A stretch of DNA of 20,361 nucleotides from Bacillota bacterium (GCA_023436305.1 JAEZJQ010000079.1:1-20361); one strand, 5' to 3'. Positions 1 through 8,192 are shown, counted from the stretch's first letter. Numbers and translations: made by a program. Notes: a model not told the origin generated them from the letters alone.

Positions 1-18
1 CAATAGGAGTTGTTTACG

Positions 19-1566
19 GTGGAACAGGAATATCTGCAAGAATTATTCAGCTTTCAGGCGGAACTTCAACAATCCAATGATACAGGACTTTTTGAAATGG
101 AGCCCACCGAAGAAGGGGCCAAAGCATTAAGCAGTTACGGCCTATATTATAAACCGACGGATAATGGATTTACCGTTGCCGCTCCCTTTATCGGACATCC
201 CGATACCGGTTTGGCGGAGCTAAAAAATCAGTTTGATGGCGATGTGAAGCTTTCATTCGCCGTTTTTACCAGTGATCCGCAGTTTTTCGATCATGCTGGC
301 TTACCGTTTGACCCGCCCGGAGAATATGTTTATTATTTAAATAATCTGAATGGAAACGAAAGACGAACTCAATTGCTGGTTTTGGATAATTGCGGCCTAA
401 AAGAAACTGAACGGGTAAAATTGCATACCAAACAGTTTTTATTCGAAATTGTCAGGGACGGGCAGAATAAAATCGTGGTGCCCTGGGTTCTTGACTGCCG
501 GGGGAATATCATTCCGGAAACACGCTATAATTGGGTAATCGATGAAAAGCAAAACACCTTTACGCTGGATCTCTCCCGGCTGGCTGACGGTTTATACACC
601 ATTCAAAATCGTATCACCGGGAGTACCACCTATTATTGTACCAAAGCCTCCTTCATTCGGCGGATTCCACTGTTGATCCTGGAGATAATTACCGATCCGA
701 ATCTACCGGAGAAGTACCGGGTGACGAAGCTGGTGGACGGGGTTCAATACCTGGACCCGAAACAATTCGGGATCCATTTCGGAAATTACTCATACTATTG
801 GAAGTATGTCATTATTCCGGTGAATATTCCCCCTTGCACCTGGCTAAAAATTCAAACCAACAATAGCTTGTACCCGTTTCAGCCCGAAAAAGTCAAGGTG
901 ATGAATCTGGATCCGATCATCTTCACTTCCGCCCAAGCCATTGATACCCCCAATGAGGCGCTGGCCGTCAGTTTGTACCGGCAAAACTGGAATAGTGAAT
1001 GCCGTTTGACCAGTCCAAAATATAAAGACTGTAATCAGGATTATTGGATTGAATATGCGAATGATTATTGGTGCCGGTACAAGGATTCGAGTGGTAATTA
1101 TAAATACAAATGCCCCGCCCGTTGCACCGACGAACTGATCGGCCAGCTTCCCAAACCGGGGGAGGTCTATACCAAGTACTATGTCGAAGACGGCAAACAG
1201 TATGCGCAAATGATCTTTTATCTGGTCAAGGAGAATAATCAGTATGTGCTTAAACCCACCTATGAACCGACCGGTGAATTCACCTATAAAATATTCGGGG
1301 ATAAAGGGGATATCACGATTCAGTTCATCAACAATGTGGTGGTGGTCAAGGTAACGCTTCATTTTGCCGTTCCCGGGAAAATGGGCCGGTATCATTTCCC
1401 CATGCATAAAGTCCGGGGGGTTTACAGTTTGGAACAGTTGATCAAGCGGATGTACCCTTACCTTCGAATTGCGAAAGGCGATAAAATCGATTATTCTTTT
1501 ACTTATGAATTGAGTAACGGCCAACGGGCGACCAGTGCGACATATACTTACGAGTTTAATGATTAA
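19..1566 (+). CDS. Unrecognised 515-residue protein, probably part of the eCIS accessory region
   Basis: I do not recognise a named family. The preferred start is the GTG at 19, which has AGGAG at 5-9 nine bases upstream; a TTG at 10 in the same frame touches that AGGAG and is less likely. There is no signal peptide or membrane segment. The sequence is rich in Tyr, Asn, Val and Pro with short alternating hydrophobic stretches, which suggests a mostly beta-strand, possibly multi-domain particle-associated protein. Five cysteines fall within about 42 residues (C328, C338, C352, C365, C369), and the last two form a CxxxC; they could bind metal or be disulfide-linked. Four more cysteines are scattered upstream. 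It sits 195 bases before the large toxin gene on the same strand, so membership of the injection-system locus is inferred from position only. Its function is unknown. Confidence 0.75.
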   Translation: MEQEYLQELFSFQAELQQSNDTGLFEMEPTEEGAKALSSYGLYYKPTDNGFTVAAPFIGHPDTGLAELKNQFDGDVKLSFAVFTSDPQFFDHAGLPFDPPGEYVYYLNNLNGNERRTQLLVLDNCGLKETERVKLHTKQFLFEIVRDGQNKIVVPWVLDCRGNIIPETRYNWVIDEKQNTFTLDLSRLADGLYTIQNRITGSTTYYCTKASFIRRIPLLILEIITDPNLPEKYRVTKLVDGVQYLDPKQFGIHFGNYSYYWKYVIIPVNIPPCTWLKIQTNNSLYPFQPEKVKVMNLDPIIFTSAQAIDTPNEALAVSLYRQNWNSECRLTSPKYKDCNQDYWIEYANDYWCRYKDSSGNYKYKCPARCTDELIGQLPKPGEVYTKYYVEDGKQYAQMIFYLVKENNQYVLKPTYEPTGEFTYKIFGDKGDITIQFINNVVVVKVTLHFAVPGKMGRYHFPMHKVRGVYSLEQLIKRMYPYLRIAKGDKIDYSFTYELSNGQRATSATYTYEFND

Positions 1567-1761
1567 TTTTGATACGCATATGTTTTCATTCCGTCTTTAT
1601 TCCTTAGTGTTTCATTATTATTTCACTAATGAATAATCCGCTGTTTTTTTTCCGTGAAAGGCCAGAATCCGGCCGACAGAATATTGATTTTCCGCAATGT
1701 TGCACGTATGCGCGACTCTTAATTATGCCGGTGGCGATAAAAATCGAATTGGGGAAAGCCT
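1567..1761. other. Intergenic gap before the toxin gene
   Basis: This 195-base spacer is AT-rich in its first half and holds a run of eight T at about 1645. A short imperfect inverted repeat (GGCC...GGCC near 1661) is not followed by a T-run, so I do not call a terminator. I see no convincing promoter. GGGGAAAG about 5 bases before the ATG at 1762 is the likely ribosome binding site of the next gene. Confidence 0.4.
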
Positions 1762-4700
1762 ATGAACTATGCCAAAGATTATAAAAACGATAGTCCCTAT
1801 GTATCGGTAAACACTTTGATTCGGCCCCAAAAATCCCGGAATTTGAGTGCCGTTTCTCCTGCCGCCGAAATACAAACCAAAGCGCAGGAAGGGGAGACCG
1901 GTGGTCTCCAGCCGGAAACATCATTAACCGGTAACTTATCACGTTCTGCCAACCAAGTCGACCCCGCGAAAGGATCTCCATCGAATAAGGTAGAGGACCA
2001 GACTGAAGGCACTACGGAACCTTCCCTGCAAAACAATAAAGTTACTCCTGTGAATAATCCGGGTAATTCCGAAACAAAACCAGAGATCAAGACGGAACCC
2101 GTTGCCGAACCTGAGGGTACTATTGAAACCCAGCCGGGTCTTTCGAAAACAGAAATTAATGCAAACCAGCCGGTTTTACCGGAGTCCGGAATGAAATCCA
2201 TCCAAGTTGAGGTATTCCAAGAGCCGGGAGAAGTATCTGGAGAAAAAACCAGCGCGAAGCAAGAAGTTCCATTGAAGGAAGAAAAGATTGTCTTTCAGGC
2301 GGAAAACCCCGGGCAGATCCTCGGGCAATTGCAAGGCATGCCTCCAACCAAGGCGGTGGCGGCTTATGGCCCTGCCCAGGCAGCTTCGAACACCGCCCTG
2401 GAGAAGCAACGGAATGAGGCCCAAAAAAGTTTACCCGAAATTCCCGCGCCGACCGGATTAACTCCCCAACAAGGGCCTCACCCAAAAGGAAAAAATCGGG
2501 TTTCCACCATTAAGGAAAAACCTTTAGCGGTCTTTAAGGGTGAGAAATCCGGTCAAAAAGGGAGAGAATACCGGACGCAATCAACGGTAGCGCCGTCTAT
2601 GCCGGTTAAACCCACATATCTGCCCGGAGCCGATAGTTCGGCTTCCACTCCGGATAAAGACGAACTCAGTAAAAACGCGCAAAACGCCCTGGAAAACATC
2701 CGTTTAAACAGTGGAAAGGTGGCTACGAGCGCCGGGGAACGCCCGGATGTCGATATGACCGGCGAGGCCGATCCTTCCCAGATCAATTCATTCCAAAATG
2801 AATCAAATACCAATATCCGGAATGCCAAGTTGGAGGCTTCACAGCAAATCAACCAGGACTTTGGCGAGAATAATATCTTCCCTGAATCCCGGGAAGAAAA
2901 GGTAAAGCCGAAAAAAACCCTTTCCGCTCCGAAGAAGGTTATAGCCGCGCAGGGAGAGGGAGAGTTACCGCTGGATCGGGAAACCGCCGCCGGACTTAAT
3001 AATTCCCTGGGTCCCACCCTCGGCAAACGCCTCGGGGAACAGAAAGAGCAATATGATGCGGGAAAAGCAAAGTTCGACAGTGATTCAGCTCAGGCCGGGG
3101 CCGGTGCGGACAAACAAGTGGCTGCTTTGAATCAGGAGACCCGGAAGCAGCAGATGGAGGAACAGGGTAAAGCCAAACTCGAAGTATCCAAGTACCGGAA
3201 AGAATGGAAAACCGAGCTGGATAAGGTAGACAAGGATTACCAGGCTAAAGCTTCCAAAGCGGCTGCGGACCAGCGCAAGAAGGTCGAGACCGAGAAGAGG
3301 GCGGGGGAAGAGAAAGCCGCCCGGCATCTGGCGGAAGCGGAGCAAAAGGCGGAAGCTGAGAAGCTGAAGGCCGAACAGGAAGCCAAACGGAAGAAGGAGG
3401 AGGCGAAAAAAGAGTCGAAAGGCTTCTGGGGCTGGGTGAAGTCCGCCGCTACCGCGCTGATTGACGGTTTGAAAAAAGCGGTCAACTTCATCTTCGATAA
3501 TTTGCGGAAAGCGGTCAAAACGATTTTCGAAGCTGCCAAGACGCTGGTGAAGGGTGTCATCGAACTGGCCCGGAAGGCTATTGTGGGTTATATCAAGGCT
3601 TTCGGATTCATTATAAAAACGTTGGTATCAGTGGCCTTTGCGGCGTTTCCGAATATCGCAAAAAAGATTAACGCCAAGATCGATCAAGCGGTCGACACGG
3701 CCGTGAAAGCGGTTAACAAGGCCGCGGATATGTTGAAAAAGGGTGTAACGGCGGTCTTTGATTTCCTGGCGAATACGGTGGACTCGTTGCTGGGATTGGT
3801 TCAATCATTATTCAATGGAATCTTCACGGTGATCGGGATGATCATCCGGGGGGGATTCGCGGAATTGATGAAACGGTTAGGTTATCTGGTAGATGCCGCC
3901 AAAATTATGCCCGAAAAATTTGAAACAGCGGCATATGAAGAATTTCTCGGCGGAAATCTTGATGATCCATTATCTCCTACAGAATTAGCGCAAGCAGGAA
4001 TAACACCCCCCGGATTTGAAGGTGAGAGTGGCCAGTCAGGCGAAATGGAGACCCATCCTGGTCCTCCCTGGTCCACAAATAATATAGGCGTTGATCGAGT
4101 TGAGAATGATATGGAACTTTCCCCTGAACTCACCGGTGAGCTATTTATAATGATGGGTGATAAAGGCGAAGTAGAGTTCGGGAATTCCGAGGATAAAGAC
4201 CGGACCATGGCGGCGATCATGTCCGAAGTTACAGGAGAAAAATCGGGTGGTGAACAAATTCAAGCGAAATATCCCGATGATGGTTTGACGCCCAGGCAGC
4301 GGGCGGAAGTAAAATGGACGTTAATGAAGCAGAGCTTGACCGCTTGGTGGGAACAGAATAAGGTAAAGATTATTGCAGGCGCTATCGCCGCTATTGTCGG
4401 GGTTATCGCTCTCATCATCGTAACCGGCGGAGCCATTTTAGCCGCCATTCCACCGATTATGTCCGTTTTAGGGCCGCTGTTTATCGGACTTACAGTTGCT
4501 ACCATAGCAGGTCACGCCCGGGATTATATAACAAAGTCTTGGGATAACGATACCGAGGGAGGGGCTAAAAGCCTGGCCAAAGGTTTGGCGGCAGGCGCCG
4601 TTGAATTGATTACCTGGTTAACTTTCAAGGCCGGGGGTGCCGCTTTGAAAGGAGTCAAGGCTCTGGCGAAAGGAGGCGTCACTCTTGCCAAGGGAACAGT

Positions 4701-5598
4701 AAAACTGCTGGCCCGGGGCGCGAAGTTCATTATTGAAAAGGGAAAGATTCTATTCAAGGGCATCTTCGGTTCGGGGCTTGGGAAACGACTGAAGAGTTTG
4801 AGAGAACTTGGGAAAAATCTTTTAGAGCGATTGCGATTTAAGAAGTTCCGGATTCGGTTTGAAAGTAGGAGATTTGTATTAGAAGGATTTATTAACCCTT
4901 GGGTGCTTTTAGCTACGGGAGAGATTAGAGAGGTAAGTTTTGAAGGTGAAGGTATTGGTAAAGGGATTGGCAAGGGCGGAAAGAAAATTGGAGAAAAAGT
5001 TGTTGTTGATGATATCGAAGGTATTGTTGTCGGAGTAAAAAAGGACAAAAAATTTGTTCAAGAATTATTAGAAAAGAATAATGCAAAACCAGAAGTTAAG
5101 AGTGAGAAATTGAAAGAATTATATGACGAATGGAGTAACCTTGATGAGAAAAAGCTTGTCAAGGTACTTGAAAATCAAAAGTCAACTTACGAATTAGGAA
5201 AAACAATTGAACTACCGGAAGGGGTGGCCGAAGCACAGGTTAAAGGGTGGCCGAGGCATCATCTAATACCGGAGGGTGTTTATCAGGGGAAAGTTAAGAA
5301 ATTTCTAGATGAGTTAGAATTTAATATTCAGTATGGAAAACGAAATGGAATGAGGTTACCCCCGGATGAAAGTTTAAGGTTTGGCCCCTATAGAAATACC
5401 GCCATTCATACCGGAGCCCACGGAAATTACTCTACGAGAGTGCAAAAGACAATTGAAAGTTACGCTGATGCACTTCAAAGGGATATAAAGAATGGAACTC
5501 CTAAAGCAGAGGTAATTGAAAAAATGAATAAAATACTTGATGATTACTTGGGAAGACTTAAAAAAGGGATTATGGATGGCACTATTTCTCTTGATTAA
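1762..5598 (+). CDS. eCIS-associated polymorphic toxin with C-terminal AHH-type HNH nuclease
   Basis: A 1278-residue modular protein. Residues 5-35 form an N-terminal motif (DSxYxSVxTLxxPxK then SAxSPxA) shared with the DUF4157 protein at 8266. Residues about 36-330 are low-complexity, Pro/Glu/Gln/Lys-rich and probably disordered. About 430-553 is a highly charged coiled coil; about 554-760 is a chain of amphipathic and hydrophobic helices beginning GFWGWVK. Two strongly hydrophobic helices lie at about 870-917, typical of a pre-toxin membrane segment. The tip (about 1155-1278) carries RHHLIP with H1166-H1167, NGMRLP, then H1216-x-x-H1219-x-x-Y1222. This is the layout of the AHH branch of the HNH/endonuclease VII superfamily, so DNA or RNA cleavage in a target cell is expected. 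The immunity gene follows 78 bases later. The last part is visibly more AT-rich than the body, suggesting an exchanged tip. The family call for the tip is strong; delivery by an eCIS is inferred from motif and neighbours. Confidence 0.82.
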   Translation: MNYAKDYKNDSPYVSVNTLIRPQKSRNLSAVSPAAEIQTKAQEGETGGLQPETSLTGNLSRSANQVDPAKGSPSNKVEDQTEGTTEPSLQNNKVTPVNNPGNSETKPEIKTEPVAEPEGTIETQPGLSKTEINANQPVLPESGMKSIQVEVFQEPGEVSGEKTSAKQEVPLKEEKIVFQAENPGQILGQLQGMPPTKAVAAYGPAQAASNTALEKQRNEAQKSLPEIPAPTGLTPQQGPHPKGKNRVSTIKEKPLAVFKGEKSGQKGREYRTQSTVAPSMPVKPTYLPGADSSASTPDKDELSKNAQNALENIRLNSGKVATSAGERPDVDMTGEADPSQINSFQNESNTNIRNAKLEASQQINQDFGENNIFPESREEKVKPKKTLSAPKKVIAAQGEGELPLDRETAAGLNNSLGPTLGKRLGEQKEQYDAGKAKFDSDSAQAGAGADKQVAALNQETRKQQMEEQGKAKLEVSKYRKEWKTELDKVDKDYQAKASKAAADQRKKVETEKRAGEEKAARHLAEAEQKAEAEKLKAEQEAKRKKEEAKKESKGFWGWVKSAATALIDGLKKAVNFIFDNLRKAVKTIFEAAKTLVKGVIELARKAIVGYIKAFGFIIKTLVSVAFAAFPNIAKKINAKIDQAVDTAVKAVNKAADMLKKGVTAVFDFLANTVDSLLGLVQSLFNGIFTVIGMIIRGGFAELMKRLGYLVDAAKIMPEKFETAAYEEFLGGNLDDPLSPTELAQAGITPPGFEGESGQSGEMETHPGPPWSTNNIGVDRVENDMELSPELTGELFIMMGDKGEVEFGNSEDKDRTMAAIMSEVTGEKSGGEQIQAKYPDDGLTPRQRAEVKWTLMKQSLTAWWEQNKVKIIAGAIAAIVGVIALIIVTGGAILAAIPPIMSVLGPLFIGLTVATIAGHARDYITKSWDNDTEGGAKSLAKGLAAGAVELITWLTFKAGGAALKGVKALAKGGVTLAKGTVKLLARGAKFIIEKGKILFKGIFGSGLGKRLKSLRELGKNLLERLRFKKFRIRFESRRFVLEGFINPWVLLATGEIREVSFEGEGIGKGIGKGGKKIGEKVVVDDIEGIVVGVKKDKKFVQELLEKNNAKPEVKSEKLKELYDEWSNLDEKKLVKVLENQKSTYELGKTIELPEGVAEAQVKGWPRHHLIPEGVYQGKVKKFLDELEFNIQYGKRNGMRLPPDESLRFGPYRNTAIHTGAHGNYSTRVQKTIESYADALQRDIKNGTPKAEVIEKMNKILDDYLGRLKKGIMDGTISLD

Positions 5599-5676
5599 GC
5601 GGCAATAAAATTAATCTATTCTGTAAAGTTGCTATCGCTACGAAGTTTTATATTTTTCCGAATAGGAGGATTACCG

Positions 5677-6243
5677 ATGAATAAGTTTTTCGAATTAGAT
5701 CGTATTTTTCATAAAGGGGATATTTATATTGAAAGCAGTGAAGTCCCGGAATATATCCAAGAAAACTATTCCGATGGAATATCCTTAGCGCCTATAAAGG
5801 GAACATTAAAATTTTTTTATAAGTATAAGACCAACCGTAAACCAGATTATCTCTCAGGGACAGAAGGGTATCCGATTGTTTCGACTCGTTTTAAAGACAT
5901 ATTAACAGATATCAGCCCCGGGTTTCTTGAGTTTTTTCCAGTCCAATTAATTTGTGAAAAGACCAAAGAAATAGATACATCTTATTTTTTTGTAAACATT
6001 TTAAATAATATTCCTTGCCTTGATTGGGCGCAATCCAAGTATGAAAAATTCGGATTGGCAGATGTCGTTATCAACGTAAGTAAACTAGTTATTAAACCAG
6101 ATGTCATTCGAGATCGAAACATTTTTAGAATTGCTGAACTACCTGTATTGATTTTCGTTAGTGATAAACTTAAGTCAATCCTTGAAAAAGAAGCAATCAG
6201 CGGAGTGGAGATTATAAATATTGAAGATGTTACCCTGGGATAG
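5677..6243 (+). CDS. Immunity protein, Imm11/DUF1629 (MXAN_0049-like) family
   Basis: A 188-residue cytoplasmic-looking protein with no signal peptide or membrane helix. I chose the ATG at 5677 because AGGAGG sits 7 bases upstream; an upstream TTG in frame at 5629 has no such site. Motifs that fit DUF1629 (PF07791) in order are: YPIVSTRFKDIL (from residue 65), FFPVQLI (P88), a conserved CLDW (D116, W117) and IFRIAELPVLIFVSDKLK (from residue 149) followed by SGVE. Family members are immunity proteins of polymorphic toxins, and the founder MXAN_0049 protects against a nuclease toxin. The gene directly follows the AHH toxin tip on the same strand, so it most likely binds and neutralises that nuclease in the producing cell. 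It is AT-rich like the tip, consistent with the two being transferred together. Confidence 0.8.
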   Translation: MNKFFELDRIFHKGDIYIESSEVPEYIQENYSDGISLAPIKGTLKFFYKYKTNRKPDYLSGTEGYPIVSTRFKDILTDISPGFLEFFPVQLICEKTKEIDTSYFFVNILNNIPCLDWAQSKYEKFGLADVVINVSKLVIKPDVIRDRNIFRIAELPVLIFVSDKLKSILEKEAISGVEIINIEDVTLG

Positions 6244-6468
6244 TATTTTATACATGGCAATCAAAGACAATTGTTGATTTAGCCTATGTTCCATCGATCC
6301 CTACAATCTTTTTCGGAAGTAGTTACATTTCAGGGGAACCTCAGGACCTACTTTTGAGTTAATGATTTGAATTAATTAACGAAAAAGCAAACGAATTATT
6401 AGAAAATTAATAAATGCAATGGATAGATCTACCTGAAAGAAAAAATTCTTGATTCGGTAGAACGCTAT
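6244..6468. other. AT-rich gap downstream of the immunity gene, no gene seen
   Basis: This stretch is AT-rich and broken by stops on both strands. One plus-strand frame stays open for about 40 codons past the immunity stop, to a stop near 6360, with no start codon or ribosome binding site of its own. It could be a decayed fragment of a toxin or immunity gene, or chance. No terminator hairpin with a T-run is visible after the immunity gene. Confidence 0.35.
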
Positions 6469-6639
6469 CATTTTTTCGCGGTGTTTGTTTATTTTTCCGG
6501 GATGCTCGATCATTTTTCCATGGTGTTTGATCATTTCTTCATGACGCTCTACTATTTTTCCATGATGTTTATTCATTTCTTCAGGGTGTTTGATCGATTT
6601 CTCGTGACGTTTTATCATTTTTTTGTGATACTCTTGCAT
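6376..6639 (-). CDS. Possible 87-residue heptad-repeat peptide encoded by the minisatellite (doubtful)
   Basis: The minus strand of the 21-bp repeat is open from an ATG at 6639. It encodes eight heptads resembling IKHHGKM, rich in His, Lys, Glu and Met, followed by a C-terminal tail of about 30 residues that ends in a hydrophobic stretch (FINFLIIRLLF). A charged heptad region followed by a hydrophobic tail could be a small coiled-coil, membrane-anchored peptide. Against this, no ribosome binding site precedes the ATG, the frame is antisense to all neighbours, and any 21-bp array is open by default if one unit is open. I recognise no family. It is listed because nothing else explains the conserved period, not because coding is shown. 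Confidence 0.22.
   Translation of the reverse strand: MQEYHKKMIKRHEKSIKHPEEMNKHHGKIVERHEEMIKHHGKMIEHPGKINKHREKMIAFYRIKNFFFQVDLSIAFINFLIIRLLFR
6469..6636. repeat. Degenerate 21-bp tandem repeat, eight units
   Basis: Eight consecutive 21-bp units start at 6469, 6490, 6511, 6532, 6553, 6574, 6595 and 6616. The consensus is close to CAT TTT TCC ATG GTG TTT GAT. Units differ by several bases but keep the exact 21-base period. Because 21 is a multiple of three, both strands stay open across the array: the minus strand reads heptads of the type IKHHGKM, while the plus strand reads aromatic-rich heptads but lacks a credible start. Confidence 0.85.
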
Positions 6640-6648
6640 TTTTAGACC

Positions 6649-6802
6649 GAGGCTAAAGCCTCCGCCTACAAGGTGGAAGGGTGCTGCCCTGAATTAGGGC
6701 ACATACGCATGGGATGAAATATTTAAGCCAATAGTTAGCCCAGAGGGCTTGCAGCTTGTAGCCGGGTCGTTCACGGCCCGGTTGGCAGGAAATTTATCCT
6801 GC
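6649..6802. other. Hairpin-rich segment: structured RNA or relic of an IS200/IS605-type end
   Basis: Five inverted repeats lie in about 155 bases just before the AAA+ gene: GAGGC/GCCTC (6649-6662); GCCCT/AGGGC with a 5-base loop (6686-6700); AGCCC/GGGCT with a 3-base loop (6737-6749); an 8-bp stem CCGGGTCG/CGGCCCGG with loop TTCA and one G-T pair (6762-6781); and GCAGGA/TCCTGC (6785-6802). It is markedly GC-richer than the AT-rich DNA on its left. The density of short perfect stems resembles ends of IS200/IS605 or TnpB elements and their guide RNAs, but no transposase or TnpB is present. A structured leader of the downstream gene is the alternative. None of the stems is followed by a T-run, so none is a plain terminator. 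Confidence 0.4.
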
Positions 6803-6839
6803 ATCCAAATAAATATTTTCAACCTAAGGAGAAATCACC

Positions 6840-8192
6840 ATGTCAACCTTAACCGAAAACGCTCAAATCATCGGCAAGGAACTCAACTGGCTACAAACCA
6901 TCATCGAAAGCCGGATCAATAATTTCATCCACCGTGATGATCCCAACTTCCCAGCGCAGGATACCAATCCCCCCGCCCCGGATATCAGTGGTGTATCAAC
7001 CTATTACACCGACTTCATCCAAAAACACACTCTCACCCCCGATGAACGCAAGATCATCCTATTGGCCCTGGCCCCCGAAATCCAGCCGGAGTTGCTGGAT
7101 CGTTTTTTAATCCGCAGTCAAACCTATGACAAAACGTATACCGAATTCGGGGGAATTGCTACCCGTTCGTTTAATGGTTTCATTCCCACCATCAAAACAG
7201 CATTGTTTGTATCAGGCGGGCACCAGACCGGTGAACAGATGAACTATATCAATCTCTTTGACAAAACCGGCAAATTATACACCGCTAATATTTTAAAAGA
7301 ACTGCGCCACGAAGAGGGAAATCCCTCCTCTCACCGGCAATTAGTGTTGAGCGACAGCGCCTTGAGTTACATACTAACGGGAGAAGATGTGCGTTATGAG
7401 TACAGCGCCGATTTTCCGGCGCGCCAATTGACCACCCCCATGGAGTGGGAAGATCTGGTTTTACCGGAGTCCACCGTTTTTCATCTGAAAGAGCTCCTGG
7501 CCTGGCCGGCCCACGGCCGGAAACTCATCGATGAATTGCAGATGGTAAAAACTATTCAACCCGGGTACCGGGCGCTCTTTCACGGCCCGCCGGGAACCGG
7601 GAAGACCCTTACTGCCGCCTTGTTCGGCAAAAAAGTGAATCGGCCGGTTTACCGGATCGACCTATCGCAATTAGTATCCAAGTATATCGGTGAGACTGAA
7701 AAGAACCTGGAGAAAATATTTACCACCGCCGAACAGCGGGACTGGATCTTGTTCTTTGATGAGGCGGACGCCTTGTTCGGGAAACGAACCAGTATCAGCA
7801 GCTCCAATGACCGTTTTGCCAACCAGGAGACCGCTTACCTGTTACAGCGAATCGAAGTCTGTGAAAATATGGTGATTTTGGCCACCAATTTAAAGGCTAA
7901 TGTTGATGAAGCTTTTATCCGGCGTTTTCAATCCATCGTCCATTTCCCCATGCCGGAGGAGGTCGAACGGCTGCGGCTCTGGAAGAGAGCGTTTTCGAGT
8001 CAAATGCAGTTCGACGGGACCATCAACCTTGAAGAAATTGCCAAAAAATATGATATTGCGGGTGGTTCCATTGTCAATGTGGTCCGTTACGCCACTTTGA
8101 TGGCGGTAGCCAATGATAGTGACATGATTACATATGGTGATTTAATTGACGGAATCAGGCGGGAGTATGCCAAGCTGGGGAGGACTTTATAA
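6840..8192 (+). CDS. AAA+ ATPase of the eCIS type (Afp15/Pvc15-like)
   Basis: A 450-residue ATPase. The first about 200 residues are the non-catalytic N-terminal part seen in injection-system ATPases. The AAA+ core has Walker A GPPGTGKT at 249-256, a pore-loop-like segment SKYIGETEKN, Walker B ILFFDEAD with D307 and E308, sensor-1 ATN with N350, and the arginine finger pair R361/R362 in AFIRRF. The C-terminal helical lid follows to the end. The start is set by AAGGAG at 6826-6831, eight bases before the ATG. In Afp and PVC loci this ATPase is a conserved accessory implicated in effector loading or particle assembly. Here it lies between the two proteins that share the N-terminal motif, which supports a loading role. 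The AAA+ call is certain; the eCIS assignment rests on sequence style and the DUF4157 neighbour. Confidence 0.9.
   Translation: MSTLTENAQIIGKELNWLQTIIESRINNFIHRDDPNFPAQDTNPPAPDISGVSTYYTDFIQKHTLTPDERKIILLALAPEIQPELLDRFLIRSQTYDKTYTEFGGIATRSFNGFIPTIKTALFVSGGHQTGEQMNYINLFDKTGKLYTANILKELRHEEGNPSSHRQLVLSDSALSYILTGEDVRYEYSADFPARQLTTPMEWEDLVLPESTVFHLKELLAWPAHGRKLIDELQMVKTIQPGYRALFHGPPGTGKTLTAALFGKKVNRPVYRIDLSQLVSKYIGETEKNLEKIFTTAEQRDWILFFDEADALFGKRTSISSSNDRFANQETAYLLQRIEVCENMVILATNLKANVDEAFIRRFQSIVHFPMPEEVERLRLWKRAFSSQMQFDGTINLEEIAKKYDIAGGSIVNVVRYATLMAVANDSDMITYGDLIDGIRREYAKLGRTL

Noticed and set aside
844..1524. Long minus-strand open frame inside the first gene
   Set aside because: It is a mirror of the plus-strand gene, has no ribosome binding site, and its protein resembles nothing. 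The plus-strand gene has proper start signals.
1640..1680. Terminator after the first gene
   Set aside because: The T-run precedes rather than follows the imperfect GGCC inverted repeat, so it does not fit an intrinsic terminator for the plus strand.
2553..3026. Minus-strand open frames across the toxin gene
   Set aside because: They arise from the biased Lys/Glu/Ala-rich codons of the plus-strand gene and carry no start signals or known motifs.
4524..5048. Minus-strand 174-codon frame in the toxin gene
   Set aside because: Serine/proline/phenylalanine-rich product typical of an antisense shadow; no ribosome binding site.
6469..6636. CRISPR array
   Set aside because: The 21-bp units are contiguous and degenerate with no spacers, and no cas gene is present.
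6649..6720. Possible c-di-GMP (GEMM-I) riboswitch because of an AAAGCCTCCG stretch
   Set aside because: The stretch resembles part of the GEMM consensus, but the flanking conserved helices and tetraloop-receptor elements cannot be laid out around it.
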